A DNA stretch of 64,000 nt from Cycloclasticus sp. (lineage in GTDB: Bacteria; Pseudomonadota; Gammaproteobacteria; Methylococcales; Cycloclasticaceae), in NCBI GenBank assembly GCA_002700385.1, contig PADC01000008.1, positions 164,485 to 228,484 of the forward strand, read 5' to 3'. Under the pieces are notes generated by a model that was not told the DNA's origin, searched no databases, and saw only the letters and a list, made by a program, of their open reading frames with translations. The position numbers and the translations under genes were made by a program. Positions 1 through 10,090 of the stretch are shown here, piece by piece. The number at the start of each line of letters is the position of its first letter. Positions within the stretch are counted from its first letter, which is position 1.

Positions 1-974
1 AAAGGAATAGAGGCTGGCGTCGTTATTGAAACATCACCACCCGTCCCATCACTGAAACTTAAGGTGCCTGCCCCTTGATTATCGGCTAACAACGTTAACG
101 CGCTACCATTTAACGTAGAGGTAACATCCGTATTACCCAAACTTTGTTCGGTATTAATTGCGGCATTCAAATTAGCCATTGTTGTGTCAGTATCAACCCC
201 AATTGAAATGGCTGTATGGCCTGCTGTTGTGATGGCGTCATTATCAAACTCATACGTTACGCCGTTTATAACAACGGTTTCACCATCTGCCGGTAATACA
301 CCCATGGTAACAACCATTTCTTCCGCTGCGGGTCTATTCGATGCTAAATCCGTGGCCAGATTATAAATGGTGCTGAACATGTCTTCAGTATTGCCATTTT
401 TATCTTGTAAGTTAAAAAATATTTCTGCACCTGAATTATTGTCCGACACGGTACGGTTTTCACCAATTTGGATAAGGCGCTGACCTTGGTCACCTTGAAA
501 ACTGAATACACCCGTTTCAGACGAGCCTGTTACCGCTTGTGTTTGCCCCTTAAAACCGGCGTACAAGTAGTCGCCATTAGCATCTTTAGTATTAGCTAAC
601 GCAATCATTTCATCTAAACGCTGAAACATTTCCTGTGCCAAAAATTGCCGGTCTTCAGCCGTGTTTGTATCGTTGAAACCTTGCACAGCCAATTCACGAA
701 CCCTTTGCAAACTGTTGGTGACACTTTGCAAAGTTCCATCCGATAAAGAGAGCCGATTTTCTGCATAGTTTATATTGGTTTGAAAGTGTGTAATTCGGCT
801 AATCGATTGATTAAAGTCTAAAATCTGTACAGCACCTGACGGGTCATCCGCCGCTGTCAGAATACGCTTACCGGATGAAATTTGCTGTTGCGTTTGATGC
901 ACTTTCGTTTGCTGTAACAAAATGGCATTAATGCCCAATTGTTGCGCAAGACTGGTTGAAATTCTATCGGCCAT
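1..974 (-). CDS. flgL: Flagellar hook-associated protein 3 (FlgL), C-terminus beyond window
   Basis: FlgL forms the second hook-filament junction ring on top of FlgK, outside the cell. The reading frame is open from the ATG at 974 to the window edge (about 324 codons). It begins with the flagellin-like helix MADRISTSLAQQLGINAILL, followed by QISSGKRILTAADDPSGAVQ, which is the SGxRI...DDPAG signature of the flagellin/FlgL N-terminal D0-D1 domain. The start overlaps the flgK stop by one base (TAATG), so the two are translationally coupled, as is normal for flgKL. The C-terminal part lies left of position 1, so the total length cannot be judged. Confidence 0.95.
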   Translation of the reverse strand, partial: MADRISTSLAQQLGINAILLQQTKVHQTQQQISSGKRILTAADDPSGAVQILDFNQSISRITHFQTNINYAENRLSLSDGTLQSVTNSLQRVRELAVQGFNDTNTAEDRQFLAQEMFQRLDEMIALANTKDANGDYLYAGFKGQTQAVTGSSETGVFSFQGDQGQRLIQIGENRTVSDNNSGAEIFFNLQDKNGNTEDMFSTIYNLATDLASNRPAAEEMVVTMGVLPADGETVVINGVTYEFDNDAITTAGHTAISIGVDTDTTMANLNAAINTEQSLGNTDVTSTLNGSALTLLADNQGAGTLSFSDGTGGDVSITTPASIP

Positions 975-2893
975 TATCTGAATGCTCCTAAAAGCGTATC
1001 GAAAATCGTACGCGATGTTAAAACCACCTGGCTGGCAGCTTGGTAGGCTTGCTGAAAGCGTATCAGGTTAGCTGCTTCTTCATCTAAATTAACGCCACTA
1101 ACGGCCTCTTTAGAAGCAATCATTTGCGTTAACAAACCATTTTGCGCAGCACTGTTGACTTCAGCCGCTTGCGTGCGACGTCCAACATCCGCTATAAGCT
1201 GGCCATAGACATCTTGAAACGAAGCGGTTCCACCCGATAAGGTAAAACTTGTTTGTATATTGGCTAACGCGTGTGCGTTTCGGTTATCGCCAATGCCACC
1301 TGCATTATCAATAAGCGAGATAGTGTCTCCCTGATCGGGCTGCCCTGTTAAGGTAAAACTTATATCACCAAAACCCGCCACATTAACAGTGTAGCTCTGG
1401 CCACTGTTACTTGCCGAGTCGTACGCTAATGGGCCACCTGTTGCATTACTAACGGTATACTGCTTTAACGTATCGTCATAACTTAAAACCACATTGGATG
1501 GTAAATTCGCAGCAGATAAACCACTGATAGACATATTGCCCAACCCGCCTGTACCCGTATTACTCGCTGCTTGTTCAGAAACAACAGGTAAAGCAACGGC
1601 TATATCTCTTGGGTCACTCAGCGCGAGTGAAAATTTTTCCGCTGAATAACGTGTTGGACTAATGACTCGATAGCTCTCATTTGCCGAGACGCCTGTCAGG
1701 TCAAACGTTAAACCATCTAACTGTTCAAGGGTTGTGCCTGCAATCAGGCCCGTTGCAAGCACCGTATTATCAGAGAGCCGGGTAATTGTATAATTATTGC
1801 CCCCATCCGTTGTCACCTCATAATCACTGTTGTTGATCGTTGACGGATCAAAGACATTTGTTGTTAAAGATCCCCCATTATTCACCAGGTCAATCTGGCT
1901 TAAGGTGGGTGTGCTGAAAAAATTTAAACCTTGCTGCCCATCCAAATCAATGCCATTAGCATGTTGTGCATTGATAGAAAAAGATAAGCCGATGGCTATT
2001 TGCCCAAGTGAATGTACTGCTTCATCTAAGACCTCTTCTTTAAAACGAAGCGTACCGCCAATTTCACCCCCCGTCATAAATTGGGTCACAATGGTATTAC
2101 CACCCGGCTGTTGAAAAACAATATCAACTGAACTTGGATCGAATTGAGAAGGCTGAAGCGCCAAGGTATTATGCCGCTCCCCTAAAACAAGCGACTGCCC
2201 GTTACCAATAAAGACGTTAACTGCACCATCTTCCTGTTCGTTTGTTTTTACATTAACCAAGGCCGATAAATCGTCTATCAATTTATCACGCTGATCCAAC
2301 AAATCATTTGGCACATTACCGTTTGCGTTACTTAAAGCGACTTTAATTTGCTGATTCAACGTCGCAATATTGTCAGACAGTGTATTAATTTCATTAATGT
2401 TATCTTGCAATGAACCTCGAACTTGCGTGCCCAGATCACTAAATAACTGGTCCAAAGTAGCAAATCGATTCTCTAATACACCGCCCTCCGTTAGCATGAC
2501 TTGTCGTGCGGGGATAGAGGTCGGATCATCGGCCACTACTTGAACAGCATTAAAAAAATCTTGCAAGGCGCTATTTAGGCCAATATTCTCATTGGCCAAT
2601 GCACCATCTATTTGGCTGGCAAACCCTAAATACGTGTCTAATTCTGCAGAAGCTGTCTGACTACTTCTGAATTGTGCGCTCAAAAAAGCATCGTAAAGCC
2701 TGTTAACGTCCGTCGCATTTACCCCTGTACCGACATATCCCGCCCCAGCAATTTGTGGGGTTGTAGCATCTAGCTCTACACGCTGACGACTGTAGCCTGC
2801 CGTTGCCACGTTGGCAATATTATGACTCGTCGTATCGAGCACGGTTCTAAAGGCAGTTAAACCTGACAGCCCGGTGAGCAGTAAGTCACTCAT
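974..2893 (-). CDS. flgK: Flagellar hook-associated protein 1 (FlgK)
   Basis: FlgK is the first hook-filament junction protein and is exported through the flagellar type III system. The 639-residue protein carries the rod/hook-family D0 signature near its start (TTSHNIANVATAGYSRQRVE, residues about 22-41) and the matching C-terminal helix (NLIRFQQAYQAASQVVLTSR) in its last 30 residues. The middle is Asn/Gly/Ser/Thr-rich beta domain, as expected for the exposed part. A GGAG Shine-Dalgarno sits 7 bases before the ATG. It follows flgJ after 62 bases and overlaps flgL by one base. A sigma-28-type promoter at the end of flgJ could let flgKL be expressed late, apart from the rest of the operon. Confidence 0.97.
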   Translation of the reverse strand: MSDLLLTGLSGLTAFRTVLDTTSHNIANVATAGYSRQRVELDATTPQIAGAGYVGTGVNATDVNRLYDAFLSAQFRSSQTASAELDTYLGFASQIDGALANENIGLNSALQDFFNAVQVVADDPTSIPARQVMLTEGGVLENRFATLDQLFSDLGTQVRGSLQDNINEINTLSDNIATLNQQIKVALSNANGNVPNDLLDQRDKLIDDLSALVNVKTNEQEDGAVNVFIGNGQSLVLGERHNTLALQPSQFDPSSVDIVFQQPGGNTIVTQFMTGGEIGGTLRFKEEVLDEAVHSLGQIAIGLSFSINAQHANGIDLDGQQGLNFFSTPTLSQIDLVNNGGSLTTNVFDPSTINNSDYEVTTDGGNNYTITRLSDNTVLATGLIAGTTLEQLDGLTFDLTGVSANESYRVISPTRYSAEKFSLALSDPRDIAVALPVVSEQAASNTGTGGLGNMSISGLSAANLPSNVVLSYDDTLKQYTVSNATGGPLAYDSASNSGQSYTVNVAGFGDISFTLTGQPDQGDTISLIDNAGGIGDNRNAHALANIQTSFTLSGGTASFQDVYGQLIADVGRRTQAAEVNSAAQNGLLTQMIASKEAVSGVNLDEEAANLIRFQQAYQAASQVVLTSRTIFDTLLGAFR

Positions 2894-2947
2894 GATGCTG
2901 CTCCATTTAAACGTTGCTTTGTCATCATTTTATCTTCCATTATTCCT

Positions 2948-2973
2948 TTATCGGCTTATCCTGCAAAACCTGA
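2948..2973 (-). promoter_or_regulatory. Candidate sigma-28 (FliA) promoter for flgKL
   Basis: On the minus strand TCAGGTTT (2966-2973) and GCCGATAA (2948-2955) are separated by 10 bases. The family consensus is TAAAGTTT-N11-GCCGATAA, so the -10 is perfect and the -35 is good, with a spacer one base short. It overlaps the flgJ stop codon and sits about 55 bases before the flgK ATG. A separate class 3 promoter for flgKL is known in enterics. Assignment here is by motif only. Confidence 0.6.
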
Positions 2974-3882
2974 AGTCGGTGTCGTTAATGCGCTCAATTG
3001 CTCACGCCCTAAAATAGATATTATTTTCCTGGCATACGCGGGATCGGTTGCATAACCAGCCTTTTGTAAGCCTTTTATAAAGCCTTCATTTGAATCTACC
3101 TTTTCCAGTGCTTCCTGGTAACGGGGGTTTTGCTTTAAGAACTGTACGTAATCTTTAAAACTCTCTTCAAAACTGTCATAAGCACGAAAAGTAGCTTGGC
3201 GTTTTGAAGCAACTCCCTGGTCGTATTCAAGTGTCTGCACTGTCACCGTTTTACCTTCCCAACCGCGCGACGCTTTAATGCCAAATAAATTGTGGCTACT
3301 TTGACCTGCTTTATTTTGTATAACATGCTGGCCCCAACCTGTTTCTAGGGCTGACTGTGCAAGCAACACACGTGCATCCACGCCCAGTTCTTTCGCTGCT
3401 TGTTGTGCTTGTGGCCACAGCTTATTAATGAAGTCTTCTGGTGACTCAATTTTATTGCGGGCTTCATCGGTTTTTTCAATCGGCCATTCTTGTAAGGCAC
3501 CTTGTATGCGTCGAACAGAAAAATCTCGGTAGTTCGCCAAGCCAAGTCCTTCCACTCCATCATTAGCCTGAGTTTGCTCGCCCATTTGTTGAACAATCAT
3601 ATCGGCTAACCCTAAGTTGCCACGTTTTGATAAATCCAATGAGATTTGATCGTCGTACATTGATTCGTAAAACGTTGTTTTTTCGCTGTTTATTAGCTCA
3701 GACTCTGGCACCGTATCCCTCATGCTCTTGAGCATCATTTTGAGAAAAACGGTTTCAAACTGACGAGCCACGTCTTTAAGAGCCGCCTGATTATCCGCTG
3801 AACTGCCCTTTGCCTTCGCTTTTAATTGCGCCAGACCATTAAAATCCGCATAAATATCTGCTTGTGAGCCGGTGATATTCAT
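2956..3882 (-). CDS. flgJ: Flagellar rod-capping protein and peptidoglycan hydrolase FlgJ
   Basis: FlgJ helps the rod assemble and opens the peptidoglycan layer in the periplasm. The 308-residue protein has the two-domain form. The N-terminal rod-binding domain is residues about 25-115 (FLKMMLKSMRDTVPESE). The C-terminal GH73 glucosaminidase domain is residues about 150-300, with the catalytic Glu near residue 180 in LETGWGQH, followed by SHNLFGIKA and a YATDPAYARKI tail. Many bacteria outside beta/gamma groups lack this second domain. The start overlaps the flgI stop by one base (TAATG). The end of the gene also contains the candidate sigma-28 promoter for flgKL. Confidence 0.97.
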   Translation of the reverse strand: MNITGSQADIYADFNGLAQLKAKAKGSSADNQAALKDVARQFETVFLKMMLKSMRDTVPESELINSEKTTFYESMYDDQISLDLSKRGNLGLADMIVQQMGEQTQANDGVEGLGLANYRDFSVRRIQGALQEWPIEKTDEARNKIESPEDFINKLWPQAQQAAKELGVDARVLLAQSALETGWGQHVIQNKAGQSSHNLFGIKASRGWEGKTVTVQTLEYDQGVASKRQATFRAYDSFEESFKDYVQFLKQNPRYQEALEKVDSNEGFIKGLQKAGYATDPAYARKIISILGREQLSALTTPTSGFAG

Positions 3883-4982
3883 TAGATAACAATAAGCTCC
3901 GCAGACAAAGCACCCGCACCTTTTAGTGCTTCTAGAATAGCCACCAAATCACTGGGCCCTGCACCCACCTGGTTGACCGCCCTGACAATTTCATCTAACG
4001 ACACCCCAGGGTTAAATACAAACATTCGTTTATCTTCTTCCGTGACTGTGATGTCCGATTCAGGGGTTACCACTGTTTCACCATCCGAAAATGCACCCGG
4101 CTGACTGACATTTAAATTCTCATTGATCGTAACGGTTAAGTTACCGTGCGAAACCGCTGCGGGTCGCACGTTAACTTGATTATTAATAACCACTGTACCC
4201 GTTCTTGAATTAATAATAATGCGCGCTGCCGTTTGTGCGGGCTGCACTTCTAAATTTTCAAGCAGCGACATAAAGGCGACCCGTTGTGCTGGATCACGTG
4301 GCATGTTCACTTTAATACTACCCCCATTAACGGTATGCGAGGTTTGCGGCCCAATCGCTTTATTAATAGACATTGAAAGGCGATTAGCCGTTGTAAAGTC
4401 ATACGTATGCAAATTCAATGTCAGTGAATTGCCTTCGTTAAAAGGGCTATAAACCGAACGTTCTACTGTTGCACCATTTGGAATATTACCAACGGTTGGA
4501 ATGTTCACGCTGACCTTAGAGCCGTCATTTCCTGACGCACTCAAACCGCCCACCACCAAATTTCCTTGAGCAATACCATAAATTTGACCATCTGCACCTT
4601 TCAGAGGTGACATGAGCAAGCTTCCGCCACGCAAACTGCTCGCTTCGCCAATGGCATTGACTGTCACATCAATTTGTTGACCCGGGCTGGCAAACGGTGG
4701 CAACGTTGCATGAATAATGACCGCCGCGACATTTTTAGATTTAACTTGTACCGTTGAGGGAATTTTTACGCCCATTTGACTCAACATACTGCGCAAGCTC
4801 TGAGACGTAAAATCGCCGGACTTAACTTTATCGCCCGTTCCGTTTAAGCCAACCACGACACCATAGCCCACTAATTGGTTAGATCGTACACCGGTAATGG
4901 ATGCCAAATCCTTAATTCGTTCCGCATACACCGTGGTGCAGCTAAGCGTTAAAAGAAAAACGGTAGTGATTAATTTTTTCAT
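3882..4982 (-). CDS. flgI: Flagellar P-ring protein FlgI
   Basis: FlgI forms the P ring around the rod in the peptidoglycan layer. The mature part starts with [20 protein letters not shown], a strong FlgI signature, after a Sec signal peptide ([20 protein letters not shown]). The frame is open 69 bases further upstream, but that extension would overlap flgH and destroy the signal peptide. The ATG at 4982 has AAGGAG six bases upstream, while an adjacent ATG at 4985 is slightly too close. This gives 366 residues, the normal length. It overlaps flgJ by one base. Secretion by Sec rather than the flagellar exporter is typical for the ring proteins FlgH and FlgI. Confidence 0.96.
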   Translation of the reverse strand: MKKLITTVFLLTLSCTTVYAERIKDLASITGVRSNQLVGYGVVVGLNGTGDKVKSGDFTSQSLRSMLSQMGVKIPSTVQVKSKNVAAVIIHATLPPFASPGQQIDVTVNAIGEASSLRGGSLLMSPLKGADGQIYGIAQGNLVVGGLSASGNDGSKVSVNIPTVGNIPNGATVERSVYSPFNEGNSLTLNLHTYDFTTANRLSMSINKAIGPQTSHTVNGGSIKVNMPRDPAQRVAFMSLLENLEVQPAQTAARIIINSRTGTVVINNQVNVRPAAVSHGNLTVTINENLNVSQPGAFSDGETVVTPESDITVTEEDKRMFVFNPGVSLDEIVRAVNQVGAGPSDLVAILEALKGAGALSAELIVI

Positions 4983-4992
4983 CATCCTCTCC

Positions 4993-5673
4993 TTAAAACG
5001 GGAATATCGCACTGATAAAGAACCGAGCCAACCACCCCGCCTTATTGGCATCGGCTAAGGCCCCTTCACCTGTATACATAATGGTCGCGTCGGCAATTTT
5101 TGTGGACTCAATACTGTTATCTGGGTTGATATCTGTAGGCCGAACGATGCCAGCTAAGCGAATGTATTCATTCCCTTGATTTAAACGAACACGTTTTTCG
5201 CCTCGAATTTTCAAGTATCCATTGGGCAGTACATCTACAACACTGACCGTAATACTGCCGCTCAAGCTGTTATTTTGTGTGCTTTCAGCTTCACCCGCGA
5301 AGTCATGAGCCGACGTTAAACTACTATCAAGATTAAGTCCTTTTAACGAGGGGTCTACAACACCCAATATTGTTGGCGCCGACATACTGCTTGTATTGTC
5401 TTTTTTGAAATCAGTATCCGCTTGCTTCTTTGCATCCGTTTTTTCAACAAGATTAATCGTTAAAATATCGCCAATACGCCGAGCTCTTATATCTTCAAAC
5501 AAACGCACTTCATAGCCTGATTGATAGATAGATCCATTGTTGCTTTTTGGCATTTGATAAGAGGCCGGTTGAGCTGGAACATACTCAGGGTCGTGGCGCG
5601 GTTTACTCATGTTATCCATCATGGCGCAACCGGGTAACAGAGCGACTAAGGTCATAAGGTTAAGCGCTTTCAT
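4993..5673 (-). CDS. flgH: Flagellar L-ring lipoprotein FlgH
   Basis: FlgH forms the L ring in the outer membrane. The protein has a lipoprotein signal ending in LLPGC, so the Cys would be lipidated and anchored. The conserved core follows: [20 protein letters not shown], residues ~50-75, and near the end [20 protein letters not shown] and [10 protein letters not shown]. The frame contains ATGs at 5682, 5679 and 5673. AAGGA directly abuts the first two, so the third, nine bases away, is the best placed and gives 226 residues. The exact start is therefore a judgement. It lies 11 bases upstream of flgI. Confidence 0.94.
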   Translation of the reverse strand: MKALNLMTLVALLPGCAMMDNMSKPRHDPEYVPAQPASYQMPKSNNGSIYQSGYEVRLFEDIRARRIGDILTINLVEKTDAKKQADTDFKKDNTSSMSAPTILGVVDPSLKGLNLDSSLTSAHDFAGEAESTQNNSLSGSITVSVVDVLPNGYLKIRGEKRVRLNQGNEYIRLAGIVRPTDINPDNSIESTKIADATIMYTGEGALADANKAGWLARFFISAIFPF

Positions 5674-5689
5674 GTTCATCATTCCTTAT

Positions 5690-6478
5690 TTATAAATCCT
5701 GCATTAAACGTTGCAGCATTTGGTCTGAATTCGAGATGGCTTTTGAATTCATTTCATACGCACGCTGTGTTTCTATCATGCTGACCAATTCTTCCACCAC
5801 ATTTACGTTAGATGTTTCAAGCGAACCGCCCGATAACAAACCCACACCAGATTCACCGGGTGTCGACACGGTTGGAGACCCACTGGACAAAGACTCTCTA
5901 AACTGGTTCTCTCCAATGGGGTCTAGACCGGTTGGATTAGTGAAATCCGCTATCGTAATATTCCCCACTTGAGATGGGGTCCCATTTCCCGGTTGCAGAA
6001 CCGATACCGTCCCATCCACACCAATCGTGACGCTCAGCGCATCTTCTGGAATACTGATAGACGGCTCTAATGGATACCCGCCAGAGGTGACCATTTGACC
6101 ATCGCCATCCAGTTTAAAACTGCCATCACGGGTATAGGTGATGGTGCCATCAGGCCGTAGGATTTGAAAAAACCCTCGCCCATTCACCGCGATATCTAAG
6201 GAGTTACCTGTTTGTTGAATAGTGCCTTGCGTGTGTGTCTTTTCTGTTGCGACCGTACGAACACCCGTCCCAATTTGAAGACCCGTTGGCAGAATAGTAT
6301 CTTGCGACGATTGCGCGCCCACCTGCCTCACATTTTGATACAGTAAATCTTCAAAGACGGCACGAGATTTTTTGTACCCAGTCGTGTTCACGTTGGCCAG
6401 ATTATTTGAAATAACGGACATACGGGTTTGTTGTGCTTCTAATCCCGTTTTGCTGATCCACATGGATTGCGTTGACAT
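5690..6478 (-). CDS. flgG: Flagellar distal rod protein FlgG
   Basis: FlgG builds the distal rod between the basal body and hook. The 262-residue length is typical. The N-terminus ([20 protein letters not shown], then [20 protein letters not shown]) carries the rod/hook family signature, and the C-terminus ([20 protein letters not shown]) is the diagnostic FlgG/FlgF/FlgE helix that packs with it. The region [18 protein letters not shown] is the conserved D1 entry. An AGGAG seven bases before the ATG supports the start. It sits 10 bases after flgF and 16 before flgH in the flgB-L operon. Confidence 0.97.
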   Translation of the reverse strand: MSTQSMWISKTGLEAQQTRMSVISNNLANVNTTGYKKSRAVFEDLLYQNVRQVGAQSSQDTILPTGLQIGTGVRTVATEKTHTQGTIQQTGNSLDIAVNGRGFFQILRPDGTITYTRDGSFKLDGDGQMVTSGGYPLEPSISIPEDALSVTIGVDGTVSVLQPGNGTPSQVGNITIADFTNPTGLDPIGENQFRESLSSGSPTVSTPGESGVGLLSGGSLETSNVNVVEELVSMIETQRAYEMNSKAISNSDQMLQRLMQDL

Positions 6479-6488
6479 AATTGATCTC

Positions 6489-7229
6489 CTAACTGATACG
6501 CATTAATTGAGCGCTGCTGGCTTCGTTTTCGCTGACTGTTTTCATCATTTTGACTTGAAACTCAAAATGACGAGACAGCTCAATCATATCGACCATCGCA
6601 CCGACCACACTGACATTACTGCTTTCCACCGAACCCGAGACTAAACGCACTTCCGCACTGGGTTCTGCATTCACATCACCTTTTAATCTAAATAAACCGT
6701 CCTTGCCTTTTTCCATGTCGGCGAGTTCTGGGTTAACTAACTTGATTCTGTCAATCGCAGATAACGTTGCTGCGCTATCCCCCAGTGGGATAATACTGAT
6801 CGTTCCATCACTGCCTATGTCTATTTTTTCCGCTTCGGGAAGTGTTACAACACCACCTCCTCCCATCACCGGTAACCCCGTTCCAGTAGTTAACAAGCCG
6901 TTTGGGGTTACTCTTAAATCACCTGCTCGGGTATAAGCTTCAGAGCCATCATCCGTTTGAACAGCTAACCAACCATCGCCGTTGATGGAAACATCTAAGT
7001 CACGCCCCGTTGACTGCATCGTGCCTTTATTAAAATCAATGCCCGGACGCTCTGCCATCGCATAAACATTAGAAGGCAACCCTGCTCCATACACAGGCAT
7101 ACTTCTAAATTGTGATAAATCAGCCTTAAAACCGGTCGTATTCGCATTAGATAAATTATGTGCATTGACCGCTTGGGCCAACAAGGCTTGCTTAGCTCCA
7201 CTCATCGCAACGTATAGGCTGGTGTCCAT
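6489..7229 (-). CDS. flgF: Flagellar proximal rod protein FlgF
   Basis: FlgF is a proximal rod subunit. The 246-residue protein opens with [20 protein letters not shown] and [20 protein letters not shown], has [18 protein letters not shown] at residues ~75-95, and ends with [20 protein letters not shown]. FlgF is distinguished from FlgG by this shorter, SRHFE-type C-terminal helix. GGAGG is placed five bases before the ATG. It lies between flgE and flgG in the usual order. Confidence 0.97.
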   Translation of the reverse strand: MDTSLYVAMSGAKQALLAQAVNAHNLSNANTTGFKADLSQFRSMPVYGAGLPSNVYAMAERPGIDFNKGTMQSTGRDLDVSINGDGWLAVQTDDGSEAYTRAGDLRVTPNGLLTTGTGLPVMGGGGVVTLPEAEKIDIGSDGTISIIPLGDSAATLSAIDRIKLVNPELADMEKGKDGLFRLKGDVNAEPSAEVRLVSGSVESSNVSVVGAMVDMIELSRHFEFQVKMMKTVSENEASSAQLMRIS

Positions 7230-7255
7230 TTTTTCCTCCCTTAATTCGTCGTTAA

Positions 7256-8536
7256 TTAACGGATGTTAATAATGGCTGTTTGGATTTCATTTTCAGTAGA
7301 AATCGCCTGTGCATTCGCTTGGAAATTACGTTGCGCTGTAATCAAACTCACCAATTCCGTCGCAATATCCACGTTAGAGGCTTCTAAGGCACCTGATTGA
7401 AGCGAACCAAAGCCGGCTGTTCCTGGTGAACCAATAACACGGTCACCTGCCGCAAATGTATCTGCCCATGACGTATCACCCAGTTGACGCAATCCATGTG
7501 AGTTTGGAAATGTCGCCAGAGCAACCTGTCCCAATTCTGTAGACTGCCCATTCGTAAATGTAGCCGATACGATGCCAGCTTCATCCACACTGATCCCACT
7601 TAAACGCCCAGAAGCAAACCCATCCTGGCTTAAAGAGTTAACGGCAAAATCACCGCCGTACTGGGTGGTGCCCGAGTAATCGTAGTTCAACACCAAATTG
7701 GCAGCTCCATTCCCCATTGGCAAGGCATCAAATGTAACATCACCACTACTGGGAATAGCTGCTTCGGCAATCTGCTGGAATGAACCCAGACCATCAAATG
7801 TCATCGTAAAAAAGTCATTAGCGCCAGCGTTTAAGGTTAAGCGGTTACCATCAACATAGGTATGTACTTGCCATTCGTTAATACTTGGGTCACTCGCAAC
7901 GTAATACATGGTCGCAGGAAAATCATTCCCCAAAGAATCAAACACTGTCGTCGATGTTGAGTGGTTATAACTGCCTGCATCCGTCGTACTGAATTCGGTC
8001 GGGTCAATTGGGAAAGTCGTATAACTCGAGGGCACTGTTTGCTGCGCATCTAAATTCAATGTTGGATCCACAGAAGTAGTCGCTGCTGGCGCAGAGTCAC
8101 CCGTGCTTAATTGTAATGACGTTAAATTTCCCGTATTAAATGTACCATTACCGTTTGTAGGAAAGGTTTGCAATTGACGGCCTGAGCTATCAACAACAAA
8201 ACCATCCTTATCGGTACGGTAAGCACCGGCACGCGTGTAAACATTGGTTCCGTTATCACTCAAGACAAAAAAACCATCGCCATTAATCGCCAAGTCTAAA
8301 CTACTGGATGTAAATTCAACATTACCCTGACCAAACTGCTGGGACACACTGGCAACACGAACACCACTCCCAGGGGTATTACCCGAAACACCCGTAAAAG
8401 AAGTCGCAAAAACATCCGCAAATTCTGTTCTAGATTCTTTAAACCCATTGGTAGATGCGTTAGCAATATTATTACCTGTAACAGATAAATCTGTTGCTGC
8501 TGCATCCAAGCCACTTAATGAAGTACGGAAAGCCAT
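7256..8536 (-). CDS. flgE: Flagellar hook protein FlgE
   Basis: FlgE polymerises into the hook, the universal joint of the flagellum. The 426-residue protein has the N-terminal hook signature (MAFRTSLSGLDAAATDLSVT, GNNIANASTNGFKESRTEFA), the SSLDLAINGDGFFVL segment (residues ~78-93) and the C-terminal ALEASNVDIATELVSLITAQ helix. The Thr/Ser/Asn-rich centre (residues ~130-330) is the variable exposed region. An AGGAG precedes the ATG. It is preceded by the hook-cap gene flgD, as expected. Confidence 0.97.
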   Translation of the reverse strand: MAFRTSLSGLDAAATDLSVTGNNIANASTNGFKESRTEFADVFATSFTGVSGNTPGSGVRVASVSQQFGQGNVEFTSSSLDLAINGDGFFVLSDNGTNVYTRAGAYRTDKDGFVVDSSGRQLQTFPTNGNGTFNTGNLTSLQLSTGDSAPAATTSVDPTLNLDAQQTVPSSYTTFPIDPTEFSTTDAGSYNHSTSTTVFDSLGNDFPATMYYVASDPSINEWQVHTYVDGNRLTLNAGANDFFTMTFDGLGSFQQIAEAAIPSSGDVTFDALPMGNGAANLVLNYDYSGTTQYGGDFAVNSLSQDGFASGRLSGISVDEAGIVSATFTNGQSTELGQVALATFPNSHGLRQLGDTSWADTFAAGDRVIGSPGTAGFGSLQSGALEASNVDIATELVSLITAQRNFQANAQAISTENEIQTAIINIR

Positions 8537-8555
8537 ATTATTCTCCTGTTACTGT

Positions 8556-9236
8556 TTAAAATATTCTTGATACGTTTGTGAATGGAACACTGCCTAAACC
8601 AGCCAAGTTAAGCTCGAGTGGCTTACCTAAACCGCCTAATGTGACACTGTCCACATCTGCCGAAATATGTGTATCCAATTCAAAATTTTGCCCATCAATC
8701 CGAGCCTGTGCATTCACGTTATATAACCCGGCTGGTGCCATCGTTCCGTCTGCTTGTTTGCCGTCCCATGAAAACACCACTGGGCCAGCAGGTTGTGTTC
8801 CTAACGGAATCGTTCTGACGATTTGCCCTACCTGATCGGTTATATTGATTGAAACGTCTGGTGAACTGGCCGGCAACGTCAACTCACCATCAATCGTACC
8901 GCCTGCTGTTAGTGCGCCCGTTTGCAATGGAACAGAAACACGACGGCCTACTAGATTGGCTGCTTGCAGGGCTTGATCGTTTGAAACAGACGATGCAAAC
9001 TCTGAAAATGAAGTTTGCAAGTCTTCAATACCCGTTACCGTACTGAATTGTGCAATTTGACCTAAAAAATCACCGCTTTCCATCGGCTTCATGGGGTCTT
9101 GATTATTAAGCTGCGTTACCATCAACTTTAAAAAATCCCCTTGAGCTAAATCACTGTTTGATTTCTTTGTTTCAGTTGTTGTGGTTTGTTTTGCAAGACC
9201 TAAATTTTGCAACGTATTGAAATCGACTTCTGACAT
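8556..9236 (-). CDS. flgD: Flagellar hook-capping protein FlgD
   Basis: FlgD is the scaffold cap that guides FlgE assembly and is discarded on hook completion. The 226-residue protein shows the FlgD signature FLKLMVTQLNNQDPMKPMES (residues ~35-54) then FLGQIAQFSTVTGIEDL. The rest is a FlgD Ig-like/Tudor region (SWDGKQADGTMAPAGLYNVN). GGAG lies nine bases before the ATG. It sits between flgC and flgE. Confidence 0.97.
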   Translation of the reverse strand: MSEVDFNTLQNLGLAKQTTTTETKKSNSDLAQGDFLKLMVTQLNNQDPMKPMESGDFLGQIAQFSTVTGIEDLQTSFSEFASSVSNDQALQAANLVGRRVSVPLQTGALTAGGTIDGELTLPASSPDVSINITDQVGQIVRTIPLGTQPAGPVVFSWDGKQADGTMAPAGLYNVNAQARIDGQNFELDTHISADVDSVTLGGLGKPLELNLAGLGSVPFTNVSRIF

Positions 9237-9249
9237 TTTTTATACTCCG

Positions 9250-9666
9250 TTACTGACCAATTTTTAATGTTTGTTGTAACAATTGTTTTGCGGTGTTGAG
9301 CATCTCAACATTGTTTTTATAACTTTGACTGGCTGACATCATATTGGCCATTTCTTCAACCATATTGACGTTTGGTTTAAAAATGTAACCTTCCTCATTT
9401 GCCATAGGGTGTTGTGGCGCATATTCTGTCCGTAGCGGTGCTTGACTTTCTATAACACCCAGAACACGGACACCTTTTGATGTTGATTGATGAGCCATTG
9501 CATCTTGTAATAAAGCACCAAAAACTGGCTGACGTGCGCGATATGTTTCGTTTGTACTGCTACTAACCGTTTCAGCATTCGCCATATTGCTGGCCACTAG
9601 ATTTAAGCGCGTTGTTTGCGCACTCATACCGCTGCCAGCCACGTTAAAAATGTTATAAAGAGACAT
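9250..9666 (-). CDS. flgC: Flagellar proximal rod protein FlgC
   Basis: FlgC is a proximal rod subunit. The 138-residue size is typical. It begins MSLYNIFNVAGSGMSAQTTR with NLVASNMANAETVSSS, and ends with YIFKPNVNMVEEMANMMSAS and QSYKNNVEMLNTAKQLLQQT, the FlgC C-terminal helix. It starts two bases after the flgB stop, so the two are probably translated as a pair. Confidence 0.97.
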   Translation of the reverse strand: MSLYNIFNVAGSGMSAQTTRLNLVASNMANAETVSSSTNETYRARQPVFGALLQDAMAHQSTSKGVRVLGVIESQAPLRTEYAPQHPMANEEGYIFKPNVNMVEEMANMMSASQSYKNNVEMLNTAKQLLQQTLKIGQ

Positions 9667-9668
9667 GT

Positions 9669-10061
9669 TTATTCACCCTTTAAAGCTGAAAGATAACCCG
9701 AAATTTTGCCGTTGATAAACCGAAGTGATGTTTGATAATCCATTGCATTCTGAGCATATTTGGCTTGCTCAACCTGCGTATCTACCGTATTCCCATCTAA
9801 CGATGCACTCCGAGGATTGCGATACGACAAAGCAACCGCGGCTGGCGTTTTATCAAACGCAATGTGTTGATGGTGTGTTTGCCTTAGATGACCCGCCGGT
9901 GTATTTAAGTGATTAAGAACAGCTTTAAAATCAAAATCCCGCGCTTTATAGCCCGGTGTATCTGCATTCGCCATATTTGATGCCAGCACCTCCGCTCGTT
10001 TAGAACGATAAATAAGGGCTTGCGCATGTACCCCGAATAATGAATCAATGGTTGTTGCCAT
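9669..10061 (-). CDS. flgB: Flagellar proximal rod protein FlgB
   Basis: FlgB is the proximal rod subunit nearest the export gate and is the first gene of the flgBCDEFGHIJKL operon. The 130-residue protein begins MATTIDSLFGVHAQALIYRS and carries VLASNMANADTPGYKARDFD; the C-terminus has AMDYQTSLRFINGKISGYLS. The frame is open 42 bases further upstream, but the ATG at 10061 has AGGAG at proper spacing, and the predicted sigma-54 transcript would start near 10081, inside that extension. The shorter start is therefore preferred. Confidence 0.96.
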   Translation of the reverse strand: MATTIDSLFGVHAQALIYRSKRAEVLASNMANADTPGYKARDFDFKAVLNHLNTPAGHLRQTHHQHIAFDKTPAAVALSYRNPRSASLDGNTVDTQVEQAKYAQNAMDYQTSLRFINGKISGYLSALKGE

Positions 10062-10090
10062 GGGTTTCTCCTGTTTCACTGCAAGCAATA

